DNA of 8,176 bases from GCA-002704185 sp902588515 (GCA_902588515.1 CACIPP010000015.1:1-8176); one strand, 5' to 3'. Shown: positions 1 to 7,284, numbered from the stretch's first letter. A program made the numbers and translations. Notes: generated by a model not told the origin, from the letters alone.

Positions 1-1
1 T

Positions 2-991
2 AAAAAATTCAACCAAAATAAGCTAATTTCAAATGTAATATTAGTAGTAAATCCTCAAAAATTCAAAGTATTTAAAAAACATGTATTTAAGTCAAATAAA
101 ATAATGGTTATTAAAGGCGGTAAAACAAGGCAAGAGTCTACTTTTAATGCCCTTAGGTACATACATAAAGTTAAAAAATACTCTCATGTAATCATACATG
201 ACGCAGCCCGACCGTATTTTTCACATGAGCTTCTTAAAAAAATCATATTTAATTAAAAAAAAAATGATTGCGTAATACCCGCTATATCCTCTACAGATAC
301 AGTTATATTTGAAAAAAAAATACAAAACCGAGATAAAACTTTACTTATTCAAACACCTCAGGGTTTTAATTACAATCTTCTTTATAATTTATATAGAAAA
401 AATAGAGAAAAAATAACAGACGAGTCTTCACTATTTTATAAAAATAAAAAAAATGTAAAAATTATTAAGGGAGAGTTTACAAATATTAAAATTAACACAC
501 CCATAGATTTATTTCAAAACATATCTTACGGAATAGGTTTTGATGTTCATAAACTAAAAGAAAAAAGAAGATTAATAATTGGCGGTATAACAATACCTTA
601 TAGCCTTGGTCCTTTAGGTCACTCAGATGGTGACAGCGTAATTCATGCATTAATAGATAGTTTATTAGGCGCAACTGGTAATGGAGACATTGGAACATTA
701 TTTCCAAATACGCCAAAATATAAAGACATTAAATCAACCATACTTTTAAAAAAAATAATAAAATTATTAAGAGCAAAAAATATTTTTATACATAATATTG
801 ATATAAATATAATTATACAAAAACCAAATCTTTCAAAATACAAAAATAAAATTAAAATTAACTTAGCTAGAATATGTAAAATTAAACCTGCCCAAATTAA
901 TGTAAAAGCAAAGACAACCGATAAGCTAGGTTTAATCGGTAAAAACAAAGCACTAGCTTGCGAGGTAATAACAACTGTAAAATATGTATAA
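2..991 (+). pseudogene. ispDF: Bifunctional IspD/IspF (MEP isoprenoid pathway), 5'-partial, frame broken by an in-frame TAA
   Basis: The fused enzyme makes CDP-methylerythritol from MEP and CTP (IspD), then cyclises CDP-ME-2-phosphate to the 2,4-cyclodiphosphate (IspF), in the cytosol. The frame is open from base 2; roughly the first 50 residues lie outside the window. IspD signatures: KGGKTRQES (113-139), IIHDAARP (191-214), QTPQGF (350-367) and a late NIKINTP stretch with the conserved lysine. IspF follows without a break from about base 525: GFDVH (536-550) supplies Asp and His metal ligands, GHSDGD starts at 617, the third ligand His is at 644-646, then GDIGTLFP and a C-terminal KAKTTDKLG. 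One TAA (254-256) interrupts IspD in the same frame, where a leucine TTA is the likely ancestor. No ATG, GTG, TTG or CTG occurs in frame after it. No other lesion is visible, so the cause is either a recent nonsense change or a base error. The 3' end overlaps pgpA by 8 bp. Domain identity is sure; functional state is not. Confidence 0.9.
254..256 (+). other. In-frame TAA stop inside the IspD domain of ispDF
   Basis: Reading from base 2, the codons run AAT-TAA-AAA-AAA-AAT, and the next residues continue a normal IspD sequence (NDCVIPAISSTDTV). The stop sits at the left edge of a ten-A run (255-264). A single change at base 255 (TTA to TAA) explains it; one lost T plus one gained A in the homopolymer gives the same bases. 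The length of the frame is unchanged. TAA is a true terminator for most other genes in this window, so codon reassignment is unlikely. Confidence 0.9.
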
Positions 992-1484
992 ACTTAATTA
1001 CAATTTTGTTACTTTATTTGGAATCGGTAATATAAAAGTAGCACCTGGAACGTTTGGTTCAATTTTTGCTTGTCTTATATTATTTATTCTATTTCATGTT
1101 TTAAATCTTAATAATTATTTAATTTTAGTTTTTTTAATTCTTATAACAATATTTGCATTTGTTTCGATTAATATTTATTTAAAAAATTCAGTAAATAAAG
1201 ATCCTAAAGAAGTGGTAATTGATGAATTTGTTGGTCAATCAATACCTATTTTTATGTATGAAATTTCTCATGGGTATGAAAAATTAATTAATGATGCACT
1301 AATTTTTTATTTTATAATTTTTATATTGTTTCGTATATATGATATTTTAAAACCTTTCCCTATAAACTATATTGATAAAAATTTACAAAATGCAGTTGGC
1401 GTAATATTAGATGATGTTATGGCCGGGATTTATACTGTCATTACATTAATTATAATTATATTAACAAAGTTTTATTTTTTATGA
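984..1484 (+). CDS. pgpA: Phosphatidylglycerophosphatase A (PgpA)
   Basis: This 166-residue inner-membrane enzyme would dephosphorylate phosphatidylglycerophosphate to phosphatidylglycerol. Family signatures are all present and in order: IKVAPGTFGS (residues 17-26), KDPKEVVIDEFVGQ (72-85), FRIYDILKPFPI (116-127) and GVILDDVMAGIY (139-150). The acidic pairs of the second and last motifs are the expected metal-binding and catalytic residues. Hydrophobic stretches at about 27-40, 45-65, 105-118 and 150-162 fit the multi-pass topology, and the length is normal. The ATG at 984 overlaps the last 8 bp of ispDF (ATGTATAA) and leaves the conserved N-terminus intact; there is no clear Shine-Dalgarno sequence. 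The stop overlaps the cinA start as ATGA, which suggests coupled translation. Identification is firm from the motifs. Confidence 0.95.
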   Translation: MYKLNYNFVTLFGIGNIKVAPGTFGSIFACLILFILFHVLNLNNYLILVFLILITIFAFVSINIYLKNSVNKDPKEVVIDEFVGQSIPIFMYEISHGYEKLINDALIFYFIIFILFRIYDILKPFPINYIDKNLQNAVGVILDDVMAGIYTVITLIIIILTKFYFL

Positions 1485-1939
1485 ATTTAATAGAACATTT
1501 AATTAAAAAAAAAATATCTGTCTCTGTTGCCGAATCTTGCACTGGAGGATTGGTTGCAGCCTTATTTACTTCAAAACCTGGTTCCTCAAGAATATTTAAG
1601 CTAGGCATTATAAGCTATTCTAATAAATCTAAAGTAGATATTTTAAAAGTTCCAAAGTCTATTATTAGTAAATATGGAGCGGTGAGTGAACAATGTTGCA
1701 AATATATGTTAATAGGTATTGATAAATTATCAAAGACAAAAATTTCAATTTCGGTTACAGGAATTGCTGGTCCCAAAGGTGGAACAATAAAAAAACCAAT
1801 TGGTACTGTTTTTGTTGGTATAAAGTTAAGTAATAATTATAAAATTTTTAAATTTCGGTTTAAAAATAAAGGTAGAAAATATATTCAGAACTGTACTGTT
1901 AAAAAGATATCAAAAATTATATTAAACTTTATCGTATAA
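1481..1939 (+). CDS. cinA: Stand-alone CinA C-terminal domain protein (PncC-type NMN amidohydrolase)
   Basis: This 152-residue cytosolic protein matches the CinA C-terminal/PncC family, whose members deamidate nicotinamide mononucleotide to nicotinate mononucleotide, recycling NAD breakdown products. Visible signatures: AESCTGG (residues 17-23), GSSRIFKLGIISYSNKSK (34-51), GAVSEQ (66-71) and VTGIAGPKGGTIKKPIGTVF (92-111). The C-terminal NKGRK...TVKKI matches the usual final helix. The N-terminal MoCF-like domain of full-length CinA (about 410 residues) is absent, and the upstream DNA is pgpA, so this is the natural short form and not a truncation. The start overlaps the pgpA stop by 4 bp (ATGA). 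The 3' end runs 18 bp into the opposing RatA-type gene. Family assignment is strong; NMN amidase activity is inferred from characterised relatives. Confidence 0.92.
   Translation: MNLIEHLIKKKISVSVAESCTGGLVAALFTSKPGSSRIFKLGIISYSNKSKVDILKVPKSIISKYGAVSEQCCKYMLIGIDKLSKTKISISVTGIAGPKGGTIKKPIGTVFVGIKLSNNYKIFKFRFKNKGRKYIQNCTVKKISKIILNFIV
1922..1939. other. Convergent 3'-end overlap of cinA and the Coq10/RatA gene
   Basis: The last 18 bp of cinA (plus strand, TAA at 1937-1939) are also the last 18 bp of the opposing START-domain gene (minus strand, stop at 1922-1924). I see no GC-rich stem with a T-run on either side. The two transcription units therefore share their coding ends, and the messages are likely to run into one another. 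Confidence 0.85.
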
Positions 1940-2374
1940 ACTATTTGCTCTATTTTCAAAAGCGTTGGCGATTTTTATTAATCCTAAATTAAAAGATTTT
2001 TCCATTATTGAATTTAAAAACTTATTGTTAAGCTCGAAATCAATCTTAAACTCAACCTGTGTTTTTTGACGGTCCTTTTCTTCAAAAAACCATTCATTTT
2101 TTAAATACTTCAAAGGTCCTTTAATATTCGTTACCAAAATATAGTTTTTTTTTTTAAAATATATTACATTGCTTAAATAAGTTTGATTTAAAATTTTTTT
2201 TCCAACCGTCATATCAGCTTTGATTTCTACCCTGTCCTCAAAATTTTTTCTTTCATATACCTCGCTATTAATGCACCAAGGGACAAAGCTTGGGTATTTC
2301 TCAATATCTAGTATCATTTCGATAAGATTATTTTTAGAGCAATTAATTAATTTTATAACTGAGGCTGATGACAT
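1922..2374 (-). CDS. ratA: Coq10/RatA-family START (SRPBCC) domain protein
   Basis: This 150-residue protein has the single-domain START/polyketide-cyclase-like fold of the Coq10/RatA family. Markers are DIEKYPSFVPWC (residues 23-34, the family hallmark YPxFVPWC), a central strand set including GPLKYLKNEWFF (86-97), VEFKIDFELNN (107-117) and a long C-terminal helix (about 120-146). Mitochondrial Coq10 binds ubiquinone and supports respiration. The E. coli homologue RatA has been reported to block 70S ribosome assembly, hence the frequent 'toxin' label. The neighbour lipA and the lack of a RatB-like partner here favour a Coq10-like respiratory role; that is inference. The ATG at 2372-2374 lies inside lipA (22-bp overlap). 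It is the natural start because the first strand (SASVIKLI) follows directly. The last gene of the minus-strand run, it overlaps cinA tail to tail. Confidence 0.88.
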   Translation of the reverse strand: MSSASVIKLINCSKNNLIEMILDIEKYPSFVPWCINSEVYERKNFEDRVEIKADMTVGKKILNQTYLSNVIYFKKKNYILVTNIKGPLKYLKNEWFFEEKDRQKTQVEFKIDFELNNKFLNSIMEKSFNLGLIKIANAFENRANSLYDKV

Positions 2375-3300
2375 CTATTTTGTTTATCTCTAGCCGTTCT
2401 TAAACTTTTGAAATCTTCATCAGCATGATACGAGGATCTTGTTAGGGGTGAAGAAGAAACTAATAAAAAACCTTTAGATATTGCAATAGATTTTAGTTCT
2501 TCAAATTCAGCAGGCTCATAATAACGTTGTAATGGAAAATGTTTTTCGGAGGGCTGTAAATACTGTCCTATAGTTAAAAAATCAACATCTGCAGATCTTA
2601 AATCATCCATAACTTGTATAATCTCTTCTTTACTCTCCCCCATTCCAACCATTAAACCAGATTTTGTAAAAATGCTATGATCTGATTTCTTAACATTTTT
2701 TAATAATTCAACCGATGTAAAATATCTCGCACCCGGTCTAACTTTTAAGTACAAGCTTGGCACAGTTTCAATATTATGATTAAAAACGTCTGGTTTTGCT
2801 TTTAATACAATTTTATATGCGTCGCCTTTTCTTAAAAAATCAGGAGTTAAAACTTCAATTGTAGTTTTTGGATTTTTTTCTCTAGTCAGTCTAATTACAT
2901 TATAAAAATGGTTAGCACCACCATCCGCCAAATCATCTCTATCTACAGATGTTATGACTACATGGGTAAGTTTTAATTGTTGTACTGCATCAGCAATTTT
3001 TAGTGGTTCAGAAATATCTAGAGGGCCCGGTTTACCTGTTTTGACATCACAAAAAGCGCAAGCTCTTGTACATGTGTCTCCCATTACCATAAAAGTTGCA
3101 TGACCTTTTCCCCAGCATTCTGTAATGTTGGGGCAATTTGCTTCCTGACAAACTGTTACTAAATTATTTGTATTAATAATAGTTTTTGTAGCAAAAAACT
3201 TTTTACTGTTTTGAATTTTCGATTTTATCCATTTTGGTTTCCTCTTTAATGGATTAGATGGTTTATTAACTTTTTCAGGGTGTCTAGTTTTGTTTGTCAT
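2353..3300 (-). CDS. lipA: Lipoyl synthase (LipA)
   Basis: This radical-SAM enzyme inserts two sulfurs into octanoyl groups on the lipoyl domains of 2-oxoacid dehydrogenases and the glycine cleavage H protein. At 315 residues it has full family length. The auxiliary cluster cysteines are Cys51, Cys56 and Cys62 (CQEANCPNITEC), and the radical-SAM CxxxCxxC is Cys77, Cys81 and Cys84 (CTRACAFC). The terminal RSSYHADE (288-295) provides the conserved serine ligand of the auxiliary cluster. The alphaproteobacterial N-terminus RHPEKVNKP (6-14) supports the ATG at 3298-3300, although it lies inside the upstream ftsB-like gene (17-bp overlap). The last few codons (RCHQPQL) overlap the start of the Coq10/RatA gene and extend slightly past the usual end. 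No Shine-Dalgarno sequence is visible. Its lipoylated substrates are not encoded in this window. Confidence 0.97.
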   Translation of the reverse strand: MTNKTRHPEKVNKPSNPLKRKPKWIKSKIQNSKKFFATKTIINTNNLVTVCQEANCPNITECWGKGHATFMVMGDTCTRACAFCDVKTGKPGPLDISEPLKIADAVQQLKLTHVVITSVDRDDLADGGANHFYNVIRLTREKNPKTTIEVLTPDFLRKGDAYKIVLKAKPDVFNHNIETVPSLYLKVRPGARYFTSVELLKNVKKSDHSIFTKSGLMVGMGESKEEIIQVMDDLRSADVDFLTIGQYLQPSEKHFPLQRYYEPAEFEELKSIAISKGFLLVSSSPLTRSSYHADEDFKSLRTARDKQNRCHQPQL

Positions 3301-3592
3301 TTATAATATATAAAACCTCATTTTTTTTTCCTAAGACAAAAATTTCTCTGTATTTTTCATCCAAATAATCTAAATTTAGATATTCAGATAACATACCATT
3401 TTTTAACCTTAATGAATCTAATTTTAATATTAATACACCTTCACTAACAGTTAAATCATGTAACATTTTGTCTTTTTTTTTGGTTGAAAAGTAACCTTTC
3501 TCACCAGTTAAAGCGTTTATTAGAAAATAAATGGTCAAAATAAGATTAATAATTATTATTTTTTTTAAATTAAATATTTTAAAAAGCTTCAT
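3284..3592 (-). CDS. ftsB: FtsB/DivIC-like septum formation initiator
   Basis: This small bitopic membrane protein (102 residues) probably belongs to the divisome FtsB/DivIC family, which works with FtsL and FtsQ at the division septum. It has a short basic N-terminus, one membrane segment (about residues 10-27), then the family's GxxGY-type turn (GEKGYFS, 30-36), a helical coiled-coil-like stretch (about 38-70) and a C-terminal region resembling the conserved LDExxRxxFxLGKxxE pattern (about 77-92). Placement directly after eno is typical for this family in proteobacteria. The start overlaps the eno stop as ATGA, and the end overlaps lipA by 17 bp; it stops at TAG. The sequence is diverged, so the assignment rests on topology, the C-terminal pattern and position. 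Confidence 0.78.
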   Translation of the reverse strand: MKLFKIFNLKKIIIINLILTIYFLINALTGEKGYFSTKKKDKMLHDLTVSEGVLILKLDSLRLKNGMLSEYLNLDYLDEKYREIFVLGKKNEVLYIINDKQN

Positions 3593-4842
3593 AGTTTGCC
3601 CATTTTTTTATTATTTAGTATTTCTTCTATTCTAATTAATCGATTATATTTTGATACTCTTTCAGATCTCGCTAAAGATCCTGTCTTTATTTGACTTGAG
3701 TTTGTTGCTACACATAAATCGGCAATAAAAGTATCTTCGGTATCTCCAGATCTGTGTGATATTATAGTATTAAAATTATTTTTCTTCGCATAATTAATAG
3801 TTTCTAATGTTTCTGTCAAAGTTCCAATTTGATTAAGTTTTATTAGAATTGCATTTGCTGATTTTTTTTCAACGCCCTTTTTTAATCTCTTTATGTTTGT
3901 AACAAAAAGATCGTCTCCAACAATCTGTATTTTACTACCTAATTTTTTATTCAATTTAGACCACGTATCCCAATCGTCCTCAAAAATTGGATCCTCGATT
4001 GATAAAATAGGATATTTTTTTGTTATGTCATAATAAAAATCTATCATTTCATCACTTGATAATAATTTATCATCTAATATTTTATATTTATTTTTTTCAT
4101 ATAATTCATTTGAAGCAACATCTAAACATATAATGACATCTTCTCCTGCTTTAAAACCTGCATTGTGTATAGCAGATAAAATTAGTTCAATAGCGCTTTC
4201 ATCGGTATCAAGCGAAGGTGCAAAACCTCCTTCATCGCCTACACTACTACTTAAATTTTTTTTAACTAATAATTCTTTTAATCTTTGAATTATTAAAAAA
4301 GAAATTTGCAAACATTCAGTAAAATTTTTTGCTCCGTCTGGACGTATCATAAATTCTTGTATTTTAAGTGTGTTGTTAGCATGTGCTCCTCCATTAATTA
4401 TATTTAACATTGGATATGGTAAACAATATTCGTTATTTTTTTTGTCAATATACTCAAACAAATTTAATTTATTATTTAATGCTCCTGCTTTACAGCTTGC
4501 AATTGAAACAGCTAATATAGAGTTAGCCCCTATATTAGATTTATTTTTTGTTCCATCAATATCAATCATCTGATTATCTAGTTTATTTTGATCATTCACA
4601 TCCGAACCAATTAATTTTTGTAATTTAGTATTAATATTTTTAACAGCACTTGATACTCCCTTTTTTAAATATTTATTATCAATGTCTCTTAATTCAACAG
4701 CCTCATACGATCCCGTTGAGGCGCCAGATGGTACAATTGCTTTAGATCTTATTCCATTTTCCAAAACTACTTCAGCTTCCACAGTTGGAAAACCTCTACT
4801 ATCAAAAACTTGTCTGCCTATAATATTTTTAATTTTCGTCAT
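3589..4842 (-). CDS. eno: Enolase (2-phosphoglycerate dehydratase)
   Basis: This glycolytic enzyme interconverts 2-phosphoglycerate and phosphoenolpyruvate; PEP is also a substrate of the neighbouring KdsA. The 417 residues are close to the usual 425-432. The N-terminal capping domain includes the mobile loop SGASTG (39-44). In the barrel domain the expected residues are all seen: Glu163 (IQEFM), Glu204 (GDEGGFAPS), metal ligands Asp241 (CLDVAS), Glu283 (SIEDP) and Asp310 (GDDLFVTN), catalytic Lys335 (IKLNQIGT), the SHRSGDTED loop (362-370) and Lys386 (IKTGS). The C-terminal RSERVSKYNRLIRIEE is typical. The start overlaps the kdsA stop by 4 bp (ATGA). An AGGAG (4844-4848) precedes it by one base, too close for a standard ribosome-binding site. 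The enzyme should be active. Confidence 0.98.
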   Translation of the reverse strand: MTKIKNIIGRQVFDSRGFPTVEAEVVLENGIRSKAIVPSGASTGSYEAVELRDIDNKYLKKGVSSAVKNINTKLQKLIGSDVNDQNKLDNQMIDIDGTKNKSNIGANSILAVSIASCKAGALNNKLNLFEYIDKKNNEYCLPYPMLNIINGGAHANNTLKIQEFMIRPDGAKNFTECLQISFLIIQRLKELLVKKNLSSSVGDEGGFAPSLDTDESAIELILSAIHNAGFKAGEDVIICLDVASNELYEKNKYKILDDKLLSSDEMIDFYYDITKKYPILSIEDPIFEDDWDTWSKLNKKLGSKIQIVGDDLFVTNIKRLKKGVEKKSANAILIKLNQIGTLTETLETINYAKKNNFNTIISHRSGDTEDTFIADLCVATNSSQIKTGSLARSERVSKYNRLIRIEEILNNKKMGKL

Positions 4843-5669
4843 TCTCCTGATTTTATAAGACTATCGATTTTAGATAATTGAATGATTAATTTTTCTAAAT
4901 TTTTTAAATGGAGCATGTTTGGTCCGTCAGAAGGCGCATTGTCTGGATTCTCATGGGTTTCTATAAAGACTCCCGCAATACCTATAGATATGGCGGCTTT
5001 CGAAAGTGGATTTATAAATTCGCGTTGTCCATCGCTACTCCCTCCCTTTCCTCCAGGTAATTGTACCGAATGAGTAGCATCGAAAATCACTGGAAAACCT
5101 GTTTTTTTCATAATAGGTAATGATCTCATATCCGCGACTAACGAGTTATAACCAAATGATGTACCTCTCTCTGTCAAAAGAATATTTTTATTTCCTGATT
5201 CTGTTACTTTATTTATGACATTAGTGATGTCCCAGGGGGCCAAAAATTGACCTTTTTTTATATTTATTACCTTATTAGTTTTTGCAGCCGACACTAATAA
5301 ATCAGTTTGTCTACATAAAAAAGCAGGGATTTGTATTATATCTACGTATTTTGCAACTAAAGAGCATTGTTCACTAGTGTGAACATCAGTAAGAATATTT
5401 AAATTAAATTCTTTTTTAATTTTCTCAAAAATTTTTAATGATTTTTCTAATCCTAACCCACGTTTAGAATTTATACTAGTTCGATTAGCTTTATCAAAAG
5501 AGCTTTTAAAGACGAATTTTACGTTATTTTTAATTGTTATTTCTTTTAATTTTCCTGCAATATCTAAGGCATGATTTTCGGATTCAATCTGACATGGACC
5601 AGATATAAGACAAAACTCTACATCATTAGAAAATACTATGTCATTGCAATTTATTTTACTGTTTTTCAT
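4839..5669 (-). CDS. kdsA: 3-deoxy-D-manno-octulosonate-8-phosphate synthase (KdsA), metal-dependent type
   Basis: The enzyme condenses PEP with arabinose 5-phosphate to Kdo-8-phosphate, the precursor of the inner-core sugar of lipopolysaccharide, in the cytosol. The 276 residues are of family length. Motifs: GPCQIES (24-30), FKSSFDKANRTS (54-65), RGLGLE (70-75), IIQIPAFLCRQTDLL (111-125), KKGQFLAPWD (138-147), LTERGTSFGYN (165-175) and DATHSVQLPGG (197-207). Cys26, His200, Glu237 (IETHE) and Asp248 (APSDGP) match the four metal ligands of the Aquifex-type enzyme; the E. coli type has Asn in place of the Cys. The ATG at 5667-5669 lies 14 bp inside pyrG, and no later Met precedes the first motif. 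PEP from the adjacent enolase and CTP from PyrG (used when Kdo is activated) link it to its neighbours. Confidence 0.97.
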   Translation of the reverse strand: MKNSKINCNDIVFSNDVEFCLISGPCQIESENHALDIAGKLKEITIKNNVKFVFKSSFDKANRTSINSKRGLGLEKSLKIFEKIKKEFNLNILTDVHTSEQCSLVAKYVDIIQIPAFLCRQTDLLVSAAKTNKVINIKKGQFLAPWDITNVINKVTESGNKNILLTERGTSFGYNSLVADMRSLPIMKKTGFPVIFDATHSVQLPGGKGGSSDGQREFINPLSKAAISIGIAGVFIETHENPDNAPSDGPNMLHLKNLEKLIIQLSKIDSLIKSGE

Positions 5670-7284
5670 TTTTATTTATTTTTGATGCATTTATAAATGA
5701 ATTAAATAAAGGATGAACTGACATTGGTCTAGATTTAAATTCTGGGTGGAATTGAACTCCTATGAACCAGGGATGATCAATTAATTCAACTCCTTCGGTT
5801 AAAGTTTTATCCGGCGATAAGGCGGAGAATATCATGCCCTTTTTTTGAAATTTATCTTTAAAGTTCATATTGACCTCATATCTATGTCTATGTCTTTCAC
5901 TAACCTTGGTTTTTTTATATATTGATTTAATCTTTGAATTTGTCTTTAAATTGGCATTGTAAAGACCTAATCTCATAGTACCTCCTAAATTGACGTCTGT
6001 TCCCTTAATAATTTTACCTTTTTTAGTCCATTCATTAATCAAACCAATAATAGGTGTACAATTCTTATTTAACTCAGTAGAACCAGCTTTTTTCAACTTT
6101 AAGACATTTCTTGCAAATTCAACCATGGCTAACTGCATGCCAAAACATATGCCAAAAAAAGGTATTTTATTTAATCTTGCGTATTTTATAGCTAATATCT
6201 CGCCTTCAGTGCCTCTTAAACCAAATCCCCCTGGAATAAGAATTCCATTAATGTTTTTTAGATAATTTTTAATATTTTTTTTATTTAATTTATGAGATTC
6301 TATTCTAACAATATTTACATTTGTATCATTTTCTAATCCCCCATGAATAAGCGCTTCGTCTACAGATTTATAGGCATCTTTATAGTCAACATATTTACCA
6401 ACTAGTCCGATATTTATATTGCGTTTTTTATTTAGAATTGACGCTGTAATATGTTTCCAAGGTTTGAGACTAATCTGTTTCTTTGGCTTTAATTTAAAAT
6501 AATTTAAAACCTGCTTATCTAATTTTTGTTTGTGAAAACTTAATGGAGCTTCATAAATTGTTTTTACATCAATGGTTTCAATAACATTTTTAATATCTAC
6601 ATTGCAGAATAAAGCAATTTTTTTTCTTTGATTTACTGGAATACTATGTTCACATCTGCATATTATTATATCTGGTTGGATTCCTATGCTTCTTAATTCT
6701 TTCACTGAATGCTGCGTTGGCTTTGTTTTTATTTCGCTTGAGGACTTAATGTATGGAACCAAAGTAAGATGTATAAATAAAGTATTTTTTTTTTCTATAT
6801 CATTAGAAAATTGTCTTATAGCCTCTAAAAATGGTAAACTTTCAATATCACCAACTGTTCCCCCAATTTCACAAATTACAAAATCTTCTTTTTTTGTATC
6901 ATGTTTTATAAATTGTTTAATTCTGTCTGTAACATGCGGTATTACTTGCACGGTTTTACCCAAGTATCCTCCCTCACGTTCTCTTTTGAGTATATCTGAA
7001 TAAATTTTTCCAGTTGTTATATTATCAGATTGTCGAGATGAAGTATTTGTGAATCTTTCATAATGACCTAAATCAAGGTCTGTCTCTGCGCCATCATCAG
7101 TTACAAAAACTTCTCCATGTTGAAATGGACTCATTGTTCCAGGATCAATATTTAAATAAGGATCCAATTTTCTTACTCTAACTTTATAACCTTGTGAGAT
7201 TAATAAACTAGCTAAAGACGCAGAAGATAATCCTTTACCAATGGATGAAACCACGCCGCCAGTTACGAATATAAAACGCGCCAT
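5656..7284 (-). CDS. pyrG: CTP synthase, glutamine-hydrolysing
   Basis: PyrG converts UTP to CTP using ATP and glutamine-derived ammonia; the products feed nucleic acids, phospholipids and Kdo and MEP intermediates. At 542 residues it is full length. The synthetase domain (1-about 265) carries TGGVVSSIGKGLS (8-20, P-loop Lys17), the MSPFQHGEVFVTDDG stretch (51-65), Asp71 (TDLDLGHYERF) and Glu139 (CEIGGTVGDIES). The class I glutamine amidotransferase domain has GGFGLRGTEG (352-361), nucleophile Cys380 in FFGICFGMQ, HRHRYEVN (465-472), and His513 and Glu515 in GVQFHPEF. The ATG gives the canonical MARFIFVTGG start. Only 45 bp separate it from secG, without a recognisable Shine-Dalgarno sequence. 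The 3' end overlaps kdsA by 14 bp. Confidence 0.98.
   Translation of the reverse strand: MARFIFVTGGVVSSIGKGLSSASLASLLISQGYKVRVRKLDPYLNIDPGTMSPFQHGEVFVTDDGAETDLDLGHYERFTNTSSRQSDNITTGKIYSDILKREREGGYLGKTVQVIPHVTDRIKQFIKHDTKKEDFVICEIGGTVGDIESLPFLEAIRQFSNDIEKKNTLFIHLTLVPYIKSSSEIKTKPTQHSVKELRSIGIQPDIIICRCEHSIPVNQRKKIALFCNVDIKNVIETIDVKTIYEAPLSFHKQKLDKQVLNYFKLKPKKQISLKPWKHITASILNKKRNINIGLVGKYVDYKDAYKSVDEALIHGGLENDTNVNIVRIESHKLNKKNIKNYLKNINGILIPGGFGLRGTEGEILAIKYARLNKIPFFGICFGMQLAMVEFARNVLKLKKAGSTELNKNCTPIIGLINEWTKKGKIIKGTDVNLGGTMRLGLYNANLKTNSKIKSIYKKTKVSERHRHRYEVNMNFKDKFQKKGMIFSALSPDKTLTEGVELIDHPWFIGVQFHPEFKSRPMSVHPLFNSFINASKINKNEKQ

Noticed and set aside
254..256. TAA reassigned to an amino acid in this organism.
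   Set aside because: TAA ends most other genes in the window (ispDF itself, cinA, the Coq10/RatA gene, lipA, pyrG, secG, tpiA) exactly where the families normally end.
255..264. Transcriptional slippage on the ten-A run as a rescue of the ispDF stop.
   Set aside because: The stop is formed by the T at 254 and the first As of the run; adding or removing As downstream leaves TAA in place.
492..948. Open frames on the minus strand opposite the IspF region.
   Set aside because: They are antisense to clearly conserved IspD/IspF codons, resemble no family, and are hydrophobic low-complexity translations expected from AT-rich DNA.
4370..7003. Short plus-strand open frames inside eno, kdsA and pyrG (4370-4573, 4882-5073, 5990-6265, 6686-7003).
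   Set aside because: Each lies wholly opposite conserved enzyme sequence, and none has a recognisable domain or a convincing start signal.
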